Assembly (NCBI GenBank): GCA_965249955.1
Contig: OZ252261.1
Location: 2,046,001-2,110,000, forward strand
Direction: 5' to 3'
From: SB11 sp965249955
Lineage (GTDB): Bacteria > Bacteroidota > Bacteroidia > UBA8524
DNA: 64,000 nt
Shown here: positions 34,953 to 43,856 of the stretch, piece after piece
Position numbering within the stretch: the stretch's first letter is position 1
Layout: every line of letters starts with the position of its first letter
Program-made: the position numbers and the translations under genes
The notes under the pieces: generated by a model
What the model saw: only the letters and a program-made list of their open reading frames with translations
What the model was told of the DNA's origin: nothing
Databases searched by the model: none

Positions 34953-36164
34953 ATGCCAAAAACCAAAGTCCTATACATACACCAAGACGGATTAATAACA
35001 GGTTCGGCTATTAGTTTAAGGCATTTTTTGTCGGCGATTAATAGAGATAAATTTGAGCCAACTGTTTTGCTTGCCGAAGAAGGCCCTGCCAAGCAGTTGT
35101 ACGAGGACTTGGGCATAAAAGTAATTGTACACACATTTAAACGATTTTGGACTTTTCCTGGCCCTAATTGGTATAGTCGTGCAAACCTAAAACAGCTAAA
35201 AGCACTATTACCCGATAGGCAGTTAGCTCATTTTATTATAGGCCTTAAGCCCGATATTATCCATATTAACGATAAAGCATCAATAAATGTAGGCATAAGC
35301 ATGAAAGGCAGCGGTATACCCGTTGTTCAGCATTCGCGAAGCTCGTATTGTATTGCAGCAGCCAAAATTAATAAAGGTTTAAGTGCCAGTTCTATCAGCA
35401 ATTATGCAAAAGCTATTATTGCCATATCAGAAGATGAAGTTGACGGGCACGAAAATTTTAACAACCTACACATAATAAACAATACCATACCGCCTGCGCA
35501 AATAGAGCAAGCCATAGCCTATAAGCAAGAAAAACGTGCCGAACTGGGCATTACAGATACCGATATTACTATAGGTATGGTAGCCGATATAAGCGCTAAA
35601 AAAGGGGCTTGGAGTTTTATGGAAATGGCGGCTTCGTTAACAAAAAAATACCCGCAACAGCCTTTAAAATTTGTAATGGTGGGTAGAGTATCTGAAAAAG
35701 GAAATACCGTTTTAAACGACGGTAGTGTTGTATCACAATCGCCAACAAAGTATATAGAAACCTTTATAGCCAAACACAACTTACAAAATAAGCTGTTGCT
35801 AACAGGTTTTAGAAAAGATGCTTTGCAAATAATGGCAGGTTTAGACATACTAATAGTAGCCAATAGCAATGGAGTAATGGGTCGCCAGCCTATTGAGGCA
35901 CAGGCTTTGGGCATACCCACAGTAGTAACGCAAGGGCACAGCGGAAAATCAACTATATTGATAAACGACTTTGCAGGTTTTGTGATTAAAAACCCTGTGC
36001 AGCAACAAGAGCTTATAACAGCTGTTGAAACACTGATAAATAGCCCTGAAAAGAGAGCTGAATTTGGGAACAACGGCAAAGAATACGCTGCACAAAAGTT
36101 TAGCCCCACAATAAACATGGGCAAGATTGAAAATATTTACCAAGCACTTTTACCAAAAAATTGA
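34953..36164 (+). CDS. Family 4 glycosyltransferase
   Basis: A GT-B transferase of 403 residues. The N terminus VLYIHQDGLITGSAISLRHF has the Gly-Ser acceptor-side loop, GMVADISAKKGAWSFMEMAA opens the donor domain, and NGVMGRQPIEAQALGIPTV gives the E-X7-E-like donor motif. Sugar and acceptor are unknown. It opens block D after the repeat-containing gap. Its stop overlaps the following TTG start as TTGA. Confidence 0.84.
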   Translation: MPKTKVLYIHQDGLITGSAISLRHFLSAINRDKFEPTVLLAEEGPAKQLYEDLGIKVIVHTFKRFWTFPGPNWYSRANLKQLKALLPDRQLAHFIIGLKPDIIHINDKASINVGISMKGSGIPVVQHSRSSYCIAAAKINKGLSASSISNYAKAIIAISEDEVDGHENFNNLHIINNTIPPAQIEQAIAYKQEKRAELGITDTDITIGMVADISAKKGAWSFMEMAASLTKKYPQQPLKFVMVGRVSEKGNTVLNDGSVVSQSPTKYIETFIAKHNLQNKLLLTGFRKDALQIMAGLDILIVANSNGVMGRQPIEAQALGIPTVVTQGHSGKSTILINDFAGFVIKNPVQQQELITAVETLINSPEKRAEFGNNGKEYAAQKFSPTINMGKIENIYQALLPKN

Positions 36165-37786
36165 GCATTAGTAATACTATAATATTAAGCGCAGGAAAGA
36201 TTGACTATACTAGGCTTCCCATTGGCAGCCATCAGTCAAACGCTACTATCCCTATAAATGGAAAGCCCGTTATTAGTTGGATATTAGACGATCTTATCCG
36301 TAAAGAAATTGAAAATGTGACCGTAGTTATCAGAGCCGAAAACCACAAACTGCGTGAAGTGCTTGAAAATCACTACCACAAACGTATGAATATTACTATT
36401 GCTGAGGTAGCAAACCCTCAGTCGATAATAGATTCATTAGAAGCAGGTTTAGCAAAGGCCGACGACCAAAAAGGCACACGTATTATACTTGGCGATACGC
36501 TTATATACGATAACTATAACCATTACGAAGATTTTGTATATACATCACCCGTTGCCGATAGCGAAAATTGGTGCATAGCCGATGTAGATAATCACAACAC
36601 TATAACCGCACTTACCGATAAAAAATCGCTAAAAGGCGATAGCTTTAAAGCATTGTGCGGCTATTATAGCTTTACCGATACAGCATTACTAAAGAGTAAT
36701 GTACAAAAGGCTAAAGAGAATAATTTGCGTGAGTTAAGCAGTGTGTTGTTGGATTACAATACCGCACACCCACTTAAAACCATTGAAGCGCAAGACTGGT
36801 TTGATTTTGGGCACATGGAAAGTTTCATTGCCTCAAAAAAATCGCTATTACGCCCACGCCATTTTAACCAACTGGTTATACATCCGCTATACAACACCAT
36901 TACAAAGGTGAGCGAGAACAACGATAAGTTGTTTGACGAACTAAATTGGTATTTACTATTGCCTGAAGAGTTGCAAATACTTACCCCGCGTATTCTTAAA
37001 AAAGAAGCTGGGGGCGGTAAAATATCTATTACACAAGAGTTTTACGGCTATCCTTCATTGTCAGAACTATATGTTTATGGCGATTTAAGCCTTTCGGTTT
37101 GGAAATCAATAGCTAATTACCTGTTCGAGATTCATAAATTGTTTCTCAACCATACACAGCCTGCAAATGCTTATGACTGCCGCGATATGTACCTCACTAA
37201 AACGATGAAACGTATAGAGAGTTTGCAGCAGCAAAACAGCTATTGGCAACAGGTATGGAACTACGATGAAATTATAGCCAACGGTAAAAAATTACACAAT
37301 TACAGTTATCTGTTAGAAAAATTTAAAGATAAAATAGAAGCCCTGTGCGCAATTGAAAACTTTACTATACTGCACGGCGACTACTGTTTATCCAACATCC
37401 TATACGATGTAAATAACCAAATAGTACGCCTTATAGACCCTCGCGGTAGCTTTGGCAGCAAAGGCATTTACGGAGACCCGCGTTACGACGTAGCCAAAAT
37501 GCGCCATAGTATATCGGGTTGTTACGATTACATAGTGGGCGATTTATTTTATGTAGAAAACGAAGGCAACAACTTTAATTTCTCCATATTTAACAACCCT
37601 AATACCGATGAATTGGCCATTCATTTGGACAAACTTATTGAAGCAAACGGCTACTCGATAGAAGATATTAAACTGATAGAAGGGTTACTATTCCTTTCAA
37701 TGTTGCCCTACCATGCCGATTATTTCGAGCGTCAGCAAATGATGTATTTGCAAGGGCTTTTCATACTGAACGAATTATGCGATTAA
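36161..37786 (+). CDS. Fusion: nucleotidyltransferase-like + APH/choline-kinase-like phosphotransferase
   Basis: One frame of 541 residues. Residues 1-230 form a Rossmann-type sugar nucleotidyltransferase-like domain (LSAGKIDYTRLP, PINGKPVISWIL, ILGDTLIYD), although the usual GGxGTR loop is altered. Residues 270-541 resemble aminoglycoside/choline phosphotransferases, with the catalytic HGDYCLSNILYD near residue 407 and DPRGSFG as the metal-binding motif. The start is TTG. It is followed by a HAD phosphatase-like and a second nucleotidyltransferase gene, all overlapping. The three could make a nucleotide-activated substituent from a small alcohol or sugar, but I do not recognise the pathway. 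Confidence 0.72.
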   Translation: MSISNTIILSAGKIDYTRLPIGSHQSNATIPINGKPVISWILDDLIRKEIENVTVVIRAENHKLREVLENHYHKRMNITIAEVANPQSIIDSLEAGLAKADDQKGTRIILGDTLIYDNYNHYEDFVYTSPVADSENWCIADVDNHNTITALTDKKSLKGDSFKALCGYYSFTDTALLKSNVQKAKENNLRELSSVLLDYNTAHPLKTIEAQDWFDFGHMESFIASKKSLLRPRHFNQLVIHPLYNTITKVSENNDKLFDELNWYLLLPEELQILTPRILKKEAGGGKISITQEFYGYPSLSELYVYGDLSLSVWKSIANYLFEIHKLFLNHTQPANAYDCRDMYLTKTMKRIESLQQQNSYWQQVWNYDEIIANGKKLHNYSYLLEKFKDKIEALCAIENFTILHGDYCLSNILYDVNNQIVRLIDPRGSFGSKGIYGDPRYDVAKMRHSISGCYDYIVGDLFYVENEGNNFNFSIFNNPNTDELAIHLDKLIEANGYSIEDIKLIEGLLFLSMLPYHADYFERQQMMYLQGLFILNELCD

Positions 37787-38139
37787 TTATAGATTTAGAC
37801 GGAACCATCTGTTACCTAAAAGAGAAACACGAAACCTATGCTGATGTGAAACCCAAAGAAGGTGCAGCAGAATTTTTACGTAACCTGCGTAAAGAAGGAC
37901 ATTATATAATCATTCAAACAGCGCGCAATATGGCTACTTGCGAGGCTAATTTGGGCAAAGTGATAAAAAACGTAGGTAAAATAACCCTTGAGTGGTTAGA
38001 AACCCACGGTATTGAGTACGACGAAATCTATTTTGGAAAACCCAACGGCGATTTATATATAGACGATCGTGCCCTGCGTTTTGAAGACTGGGGCAGTTTG
38101 AGCGAAGACATTCTAAAAGGCTTAGCACGCAGCAAATGA
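37777..38139 (+). CDS. Small HAD-superfamily phosphatase-like protein
   Basis: A 120-residue HAD protein without a cap domain. Motif I is LIIDLDGTIC with both Asp residues, motif II Thr is in QTARNM, and motif IV is YIDDRAL. Proteins of this size and wording are common in capsule clusters. It overlaps the kinase fusion by 10 bases and the next nucleotidyltransferase by four (ATGA), so the three are very probably made together. Confidence 0.82.
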   Translation: MRLIIDLDGTICYLKEKHETYADVKPKEGAAEFLRNLRKEGHYIIIQTARNMATCEANLGKVIKNVGKITLEWLETHGIEYDEIYFGKPNGDLYIDDRALRFEDWGSLSEDILKGLARSK

Positions 38140-38858
38140 TAATTGTAATACCCATGGCAGGCAGGGGTAGCCGCTTTGCCAATGTTGGTTATAGCACTCC
38201 AAAACCACTAATAGATGTTTGTGGTAAACCAATGCTATACCACGCTTTTCAATCGGTAGCGGGTATACCTTATACTAAATTGGTGTTTATTGCCCTAAAA
38301 GAACACCAAGAGCAATACGATGTGCGCAAGGTGATTAGTGATAACATAACCACTGATTTTGAATTGGTATTGTTAGATGATGTTACCGAAGGTCAACTGT
38401 GTACAGTGATGGAAGCCAAGCAGTTTTTTGCTAAGGGAGAAGACTTGCTTATAGCAGCATCAGACACTTATGTAAACAGTAAAATTGGCGAACATATAGC
38501 TAATAAAGCTAAGGGTTGTGAAGGCATAATTTCAGTAGCAGATTTGCCCGGCGACCGTTGGAGTTTTGCCAAAACTGATGAAAACGGACGGGTAGTAGAG
38601 GTAGCAGAAAAAGTAAAAATATCTAACCACGCCAGCACAGGTTTATACTATTTTAGTGATGTGGATTACTTTACCAATCAAGCCACTCAACTTATTGAAA
38701 GTAAAGAAACTACCAAAGGCGAATATTATGTAATGCCTTTGTATGCCAAATATATAGCCCAAGGTAAAAGCATTGCAATAAATGAAGCCGATGAAATGTG
38801 GGATATGGGCACACCCGAAGCTAAACAAGCATTTGAAACCTACCTGAACCAACAATAG
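38136..38858 (+). CDS. Sugar-phosphate nucleotidyltransferase
   Basis: A 240-residue NTP-transferase. The P-loop-like signature is MAGRGSRFANVGYSTPKPLIDV, present here as MAGRGSRF with Lys in TPKPLI, and the metal site is ASDTYVN. The C terminus ends EMWDMGTPEA, as in several sugar nucleotidyltransferases. ATG start in an ATGA overlap. It is the third gene of the trio with the kinase fusion and HAD protein. Which nucleotide and sugar it joins is not evident. Confidence 0.85.
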   Translation: MIIVIPMAGRGSRFANVGYSTPKPLIDVCGKPMLYHAFQSVAGIPYTKLVFIALKEHQEQYDVRKVISDNITTDFELVLLDDVTEGQLCTVMEAKQFFAKGEDLLIAASDTYVNSKIGEHIANKAKGCEGIISVADLPGDRWSFAKTDENGRVVEVAEKVKISNHASTGLYYFSDVDYFTNQATQLIESKETTKGEYYVMPLYAKYIAQGKSIAINEADEMWDMGTPEAKQAFETYLNQQ

Positions 38859-39902
38859 ATGAAATTTTCAGTTTGTATACCCAACTTTAATTACGCATCC
38901 TACTTGGGTAGAACAATAGATAGTGTATTGGCACAAAGCCATACCGATTTTGAAATTCCCATTGCTGATAACAAAAGTACCGATGCCTCGTGGGAGGTAA
39001 TACAGCAGTATGTTACTAGCGATAAGCGCGTAAAAGCCAGTAAAAACCCAACCAATGTTGGTTTTGCCGGCAATTTAGATGCTGTATCGAGGATGGTATC
39101 GGCAGAGTATACCATCATGCTTTCTTCTGACGATTTAATGGGCGAAGGCGCATTAGAAACCTATAAACAACTGATAGAGCTTATAGGTAATCAGTCGTTT
39201 TTAATATCATCAACATGGCACGTAATCGACCCTGACGATAATAGAACAGGTATATCGCGTACACCTTCAAAAGTTTGGAAAAAAAGTGATATTGATGCCG
39301 AATTAAGCCAACAATTTGGCTGTGATGTATATAAAGTAGCCGCAGGCCAATTATTAAACCGTTGCCTTAGCTACTCAAAAGGGGCATTTAATTTTGCAGC
39401 CACCTGTTACCGTACCGAAGATTACGAAAAAGTGGGCGGCTATGGCGGCACACGCATGATGAATCCCGACAAGTGGTTTCATTTTCGTTTGTTGGGAGGG
39501 CCTGTTGAGTACGCGTATTTTATAGACAAACCCCTATTTAGCTACCGTGTACACCCCAACAATCAAAATGCCCTACAAAAAAAATCGGGAGCATTAAAGT
39601 TTTTTGTTGATGAGTACCGTACTACATTTGAAACTGATAAAAACATGCTTGAAAAAGCAGGGTTTGCACAAGCTGATTTGGCAAAAAGCTATGTAAACAA
39701 CATAATACATAAGTATGCTTTTAGAAGGTTGAAAGAAAATAGTGCAATGGGGGCTTTTAGGCTATTAAGTATGGGTTTTGCCACCTATCCTTCGTTGATG
39801 TTTAAAAAAAGCTATACCTATATACTTTTTCTTTTAGCAATAAGTGGCCCAATAGGCTATTTGTTATTAAAAGCAGTAAAAAGAAATTATAGCAACAATT
39901 AA
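38859..39902 (+). CDS. Family 2 glycosyltransferase
   Basis: A GT-A transferase of 347 residues: SVCIPNFNYASYLGRTIDSV at the N terminus, IADNKSTDAS near residue 37, and the metal-binding SSDDLMG near residue 88. A hydrophobic segment at about 315-335 probably anchors the C terminus in the membrane. It begins immediately after the previous stop codon. Sugar specificity is not visible. Confidence 0.86.
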   Translation: MKFSVCIPNFNYASYLGRTIDSVLAQSHTDFEIPIADNKSTDASWEVIQQYVTSDKRVKASKNPTNVGFAGNLDAVSRMVSAEYTIMLSSDDLMGEGALETYKQLIELIGNQSFLISSTWHVIDPDDNRTGISRTPSKVWKKSDIDAELSQQFGCDVYKVAAGQLLNRCLSYSKGAFNFAATCYRTEDYEKVGGYGGTRMMNPDKWFHFRLLGGPVEYAYFIDKPLFSYRVHPNNQNALQKKSGALKFFVDEYRTTFETDKNMLEKAGFAQADLAKSYVNNIIHKYAFRRLKENSAMGAFRLLSMGFATYPSLMFKKSYTYILFLLAISGPIGYLLLKAVKRNYSNN

Positions 39903-39934
39903 GAAAACAAGGTATATAGTAGATTAATAAAGAA

Positions 39935-41134
39935 ATGAAGAGGCTGAACAAGGTACTATACAACTACGTTTATTTTAATGCGTTTCCGGTAATTATTATA
40001 GTTCAGAATCTTTCGGTTTTCTTTTTCCCGTTTTTGATAATGGAGTTCTTTAAAAAGAAGAACCTATTTTTCAAAAAAAATAATATAATCGATTACGCAG
40101 TAATACTATTTGCTATTGGTGCTGTGCTTTCGGTTTTATCATCTATTAATTCACCGCAAGAAGATAGTTTTACTAAGGGTATAGCAGTATTACCCAACTA
40201 TATTTACTGGTCGTTACTAATACTTGTTTTTTCTTATAACGCAAAAAATATTGATTACCAAGTGGTGTACAAAGCTGTGTTTTGGGGCGTAATAAGCACA
40301 GTTGTGTACTTTTATACTATAAGTGATATATTAGGTAATAACACAATATTATTTAAAGGGTTACAGCAAAATATATTCTCGTTTATCATCATTTGCTTCG
40401 CCCCAATGGCAGTGTACTTTGGTAAAGAAAAATGGGGCAAACCAAGAGCCATAGTATTAGCCATTTTATTGGTGCTGGCAGGCACGCTGTCAGGTAGTAG
40501 GTCGGGCTCAGTATTAACACTGGTAACAACGTTTTTAACGCTTTATTCTGAAAGGCTGTCAATACCCCGTGTTATAGGTATTGTTAGCGCTACTTTAATA
40601 GGCTTAGTGCTGTTAAACTTGCCAATAATAAAAAGCACAATTTTACAATTAAACGAAAGAACATATAATATAATTTATGAAAGAGAAGAGACCTTAGCTA
40701 CGGACCAATCGTATTTGGTAAGGTTAGCACAGGTTGAAAAAGGTGTGGGGCTTTTTAAAGAGAACCCATATTTTGGTATTGGTTTAAATAATTTTAACTC
40801 AAGGCATTACGATATTGAAGGCGATTTTGAAGGCTTTGATCAATTAAAAGGGGTAGAAGAGCTAGATCAGTTAAGCTCGCACAATTCATACGTTAATGTA
40901 TTGGCAGAAGGCGGGGTGTTTTTGTTCGTTCCCTTTATTTTAATGCTAATCTCTTTTTTTGTATACTTTATTTACAATTTTAAACGTATACCCGATTATC
41001 AAAAGCCATTCTTTTGGGGTATTCTGGGGATGAGTATTCACTTCTACTTCATTTTTGCTATTGTAAATGTATTCTCATGGATGCTAATGGCTTTTGCCGC
41101 ATCAGCAATAAAACGTAACTCATATAACAAATAA
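39935..41134 (+). CDS. wzy: Wzy-type O-antigen/EPS polymerase
   Basis: A polytopic membrane protein of 399 residues with about ten hydrophobic segments. The Wzy_C signature is seen as LSGSRSGSVLTL near residue 188 and, after a long periplasmic loop, SSHNSYVNVLAEGGVFLF near residue 308, whose His is typical. It joins repeat units on the periplasmic face after flipping by Wzx. A ligase (WaaL-type) reading cannot be excluded, since both share this domain; the location inside the synthesis operon favours polymerase. Confidence 0.83.
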   Translation: MKRLNKVLYNYVYFNAFPVIIIVQNLSVFFFPFLIMEFFKKKNLFFKKNNIIDYAVILFAIGAVLSVLSSINSPQEDSFTKGIAVLPNYIYWSLLILVFSYNAKNIDYQVVYKAVFWGVISTVVYFYTISDILGNNTILFKGLQQNIFSFIIICFAPMAVYFGKEKWGKPRAIVLAILLVLAGTLSGSRSGSVLTLVTTFLTLYSERLSIPRVIGIVSATLIGLVLLNLPIIKSTILQLNERTYNIIYEREETLATDQSYLVRLAQVEKGVGLFKENPYFGIGLNNFNSRHYDIEGDFEGFDQLKGVEELDQLSSHNSYVNVLAEGGVFLFVPFILMLISFFVYFIYNFKRIPDYQKPFFWGILGMSIHFYFIFAIVNVFSWMLMAFAASAIKRNSYNK

Positions 41135-42309
41135 TGGTTTTAGGCTTTCACTACCACATTCCAGGGTATCAAAAAAATGGAAAAATTTTCACTATGTCAT
41201 TGCAAGGGTTGTTTGTAGATAGCCTTGCGCCGCATTGTGATAAAATTAAAATATTTTTGTATGCCCCTCTTAGTAAAGAGGTTGAGTTGTTGGATTATGA
41301 AATACAATCAACCAATGTTGAGTTGGTGCAGTTAATAGAGCATACATCGGTACCCAAAAGAATACTTCAATCAAAAAAAGTATCAAAAGTGTTTAAAGAA
41401 CACGCTCCAACCGTTGATATATTTTTACTGCGTGCCCCAACTCCCTTATTGCCATTTATTGTACAAGCAGTTAAAAAAACCTCAAAAGTATCTTACCTTA
41501 TTGTAGGGTATATGCTCGATTTTTTACACCAGTATAAAAAACCAACACTAAGAAATATAGCACTTAAAACATATTTTAAGTGGAACGAAGGCAGGCAGGC
41601 AGCATTGGCAAAAGATGCTTTGGTATTTGCCAATAGTACGGTGATGTACGAGATGTATAAGCCATTATCAAAAAAGACGTTTCCAATTAAAACCACCACG
41701 TTAAAACAGTCTGATTTTTTTATTAGAGAAGATACCTGTCAAAACAAAACCTATGAAATTCTATACGCAGGCAGAATAGATGCTTCAAAAGGAGTAATAG
41801 AAATAACTGAGGTTATAGGAAGGCTTAGTAAAGAAGGTATAGACTGTAGGTTTAACTTGGTAGGCTGGTCTGAAGGGAACGACGATACCCAAGACAAAAT
41901 AAAAGAAATGGCCAAAAAATGGGGTGTTAGTGATAAAGTAGTTTTTCACGGTAAAAAGAAAGTAGGCGAAGAGTTACTTAGCTTTTACCGCAAAGCAGAT
42001 ATATATGTAATGGCCTCAACCGCTGAGGGTTTTCCGCGTACCATTTGGGAAGCCTTAGCCAGCTCTGCCCCTGTAATAGCAGCGCCCGTTGGAGCCATAC
42101 CTCATTATTTAAAAGACGGATTCGACGCGCTTTTTGTGCGTACACGCAATGCTGATGATGTATACAACAAAATAAAGCAAGTTATAAACGACGGAGAACT
42201 GAGAAGAAGTTTGATAAAAAATGGTCTCGAAACCGTTAAAGATGTTACCCTCGAAATTCAGTCGAAAAAAATGTGTGATGAAATGAAAACATTTTTAACT
42301 GAAAAATAA
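41134..42309 (+). CDS. Family 4 glycosyltransferase
   Basis: A 391-residue GT-B enzyme. The donor domain begins EILYAGRIDASKGVIEITEV near residue 207, and the donor motif is ASTAEGFPRTIWEALASSAPV near residue 295. It starts at the last base of the polymerase stop (TAATG). Sugar specificity is unknown. It is one of at least eight transferases in the operon, which suggests a large repeat unit. Confidence 0.87.
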   Translation: MVLGFHYHIPGYQKNGKIFTMSLQGLFVDSLAPHCDKIKIFLYAPLSKEVELLDYEIQSTNVELVQLIEHTSVPKRILQSKKVSKVFKEHAPTVDIFLLRAPTPLLPFIVQAVKKTSKVSYLIVGYMLDFLHQYKKPTLRNIALKTYFKWNEGRQAALAKDALVFANSTVMYEMYKPLSKKTFPIKTTTLKQSDFFIREDTCQNKTYEILYAGRIDASKGVIEITEVIGRLSKEGIDCRFNLVGWSEGNDDTQDKIKEMAKKWGVSDKVVFHGKKKVGEELLSFYRKADIYVMASTAEGFPRTIWEALASSAPVIAAPVGAIPHYLKDGFDALFVRTRNADDVYNKIKQVINDGELRRSLIKNGLETVKDVTLEIQSKKMCDEMKTFLTEK

Positions 42310-42840
42310 ATGAACAAAGTATACAGACTACTTCGCTACGATTGGCCTTTGCACTTTGTATTATTGTTTACCAACTGGTTGCCCGATAGCCTGTTTTTTA
42401 TAAAATTAAGAGGTGCTTTGGCAAGACATTTTATTAAAAAAGCAGGCAAAAACTTAAAATTGGGTAGAGATATTACCTTTTACAATCCATCTCAATTAAC
42501 CATTGGTTCCAACGTATATATAGCTAAAGGTTGCTGGTTTTCGTGTAGTAATGGTATAGAAATTAGAGATAATATTTTATTTGGCCCTTATGTTACAGTA
42601 GTAACATCAAACCATTCACTTAAAAATGGAGCATATAGCTTTGGTGAAGATGTAAAACGCGAGAAGGTAATACTTGACGATGGGTGCTGGATAGGCAGCC
42701 ACGTTACCATATTATCAGGTACACACATAAACAAAGCTGTATTAGTTGCCGCCAACTCAGTAATACAAGGAAAAACAGAAGAGTATGGCATATATGGCGG
42801 CGTTCCGTCAAAACTTTTGAAAATAGCAGATAAAGCCTAA
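42310..42840 (+). CDS. Hexapeptide-repeat O-acetyltransferase
   Basis: A 176-residue left-handed beta-helix protein of the WcaF/NodL type: VVTSNHSLK carries the active-site His, DDGCWIGSHVTILSGTHI and GIYGGVPSKLL are family marks. The start codon follows the preceding stop directly. The likely role is acetylation of one residue of the repeat unit before export. Confidence 0.83.
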   Translation: MNKVYRLLRYDWPLHFVLLFTNWLPDSLFFIKLRGALARHFIKKAGKNLKLGRDITFYNPSQLTIGSNVYIAKGCWFSCSNGIEIRDNILFGPYVTVVTSNHSLKNGAYSFGEDVKREKVILDDGCWIGSHVTILSGTHINKAVLVAANSVIQGKTEEYGIYGGVPSKLLKIADKA

Positions 42841-42845
42841 TTTTT

Positions 42846-43847
42846 TTGAAAAAAGTATTATTTGTAGGTAATTTTCTTTCAAAGCACAAGGGAAGTATTG
42901 GACCCACTGAAAAGTTGGCAGTAAGCCTATCGGGTGATTTTAAAATAATAACAGCATCAACCCTTAAAAGCCAACCCCTTCGTTTAGCAGATATTGCTTT
43001 CAAAACACTTACAGCAAGCTATAATTTTATTGCTATTGATGTATACAGCACCAAAGCCTTTGCTTTTGCTGAGGTAGCAACAACAATTGCAGCGTTTAGA
43101 AAAAAGAAAACTGTATTGGTTTTGCACGGAGGTGCTTTACCCGAGTTGTTTGCCAAACAGCCTGAAAGAGTTAAAAAAGTATTTGCAAGGGCATGGAAAA
43201 TAGTTTCACCTTCAAGTTACCTGCAAGACTTTTTTGCAAAAAAAGGCTTTACGGTAGAGGTTATACCCAACTCGGTGAATACAGATATATTTACATTTGA
43301 TAGGAGTAAGGTAAAACCCTTCTCATTGCTATGGGTAAGGTCATTCAAACATATTTACAACCCACAAATCCCCATAAAAGTAATAGCGTTATTAAAAGAT
43401 ACGTTTCCTAAAATAAGCCTAACCATGGTGGGGCACGATGATGGGCTTATGGACGAGTGCAAAGCCCTTGCTAGGCAATTAGACGTTACTGAATGTATTG
43501 AATTTGTTGGTAGGGTAGATAACCAACAACTACCGGCGTATTATAACACACACAGTGTGTATTTAAATACCACCAATTACGAAAGTTTTGGTATTGCGGT
43601 AGTTGAAGCAGCAATGTGTGGTATTCCGGTTATCTCATCAAACGTAGGAGAAATACCCTATATGTGGGATAACGGCGAAAACATTACAACCGTAAATACT
43701 ATAACTCCCGAAGATTTTGCTTCAGCAGTTGAGAAACTTCTGCAAAACCCCGACTATGCAAGTCAACAGGCAGAGAATGCCCTTAAAATCACCCAAAAAT
43801 TTAGTTGGGTAGAAATTAAAAAACAGTGGTTAAAATTATTTCAGTAG
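42846..43847 (+). CDS. Family 4 glycosyltransferase
   Basis: A 333-residue GT-B enzyme starting at TTG (KKVLFVGNFLSKHKGSIGP). The short donor domain shows FSLLWVRSFKHIYNPQIPI, then LNTTNYESFGIAVVEAAMCG with the E-X7-E pair. It is shorter than most GT4 proteins. Sugar specificity is unknown. The TTG is chosen because the family alignment begins with this Lys-Lys-Val-Leu segment and no ATG lies upstream in the 5-base gap. Confidence 0.84.
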   Translation: MKKVLFVGNFLSKHKGSIGPTEKLAVSLSGDFKIITASTLKSQPLRLADIAFKTLTASYNFIAIDVYSTKAFAFAEVATTIAAFRKKKTVLVLHGGALPELFAKQPERVKKVFARAWKIVSPSSYLQDFFAKKGFTVEVIPNSVNTDIFTFDRSKVKPFSLLWVRSFKHIYNPQIPIKVIALLKDTFPKISLTMVGHDDGLMDECKALARQLDVTECIEFVGRVDNQQLPAYYNTHSVYLNTTNYESFGIAVVEAAMCGIPVISSNVGEIPYMWDNGENITTVNTITPEDFASAVEKLLQNPDYASQQAENALKITQKFSWVEIKKQWLKLFQ

Positions 43848-43856
43848 GCACGTATT

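Noticed and set aside
35519..36124. 201-codon open frame on the minus strand
   Set aside because: Antisense to the donor domain of a clear family 4 glycosyltransferase; low-complexity Ser/Pro-rich translation with no family resemblance.
36161..38858. Methyl phosphoramidate or heptose activation pathway
   Set aside because: The kinase is APH-like rather than GHMP-type, and no glutamine kinase, isomerase or amidate-transfer gene accompanies it.
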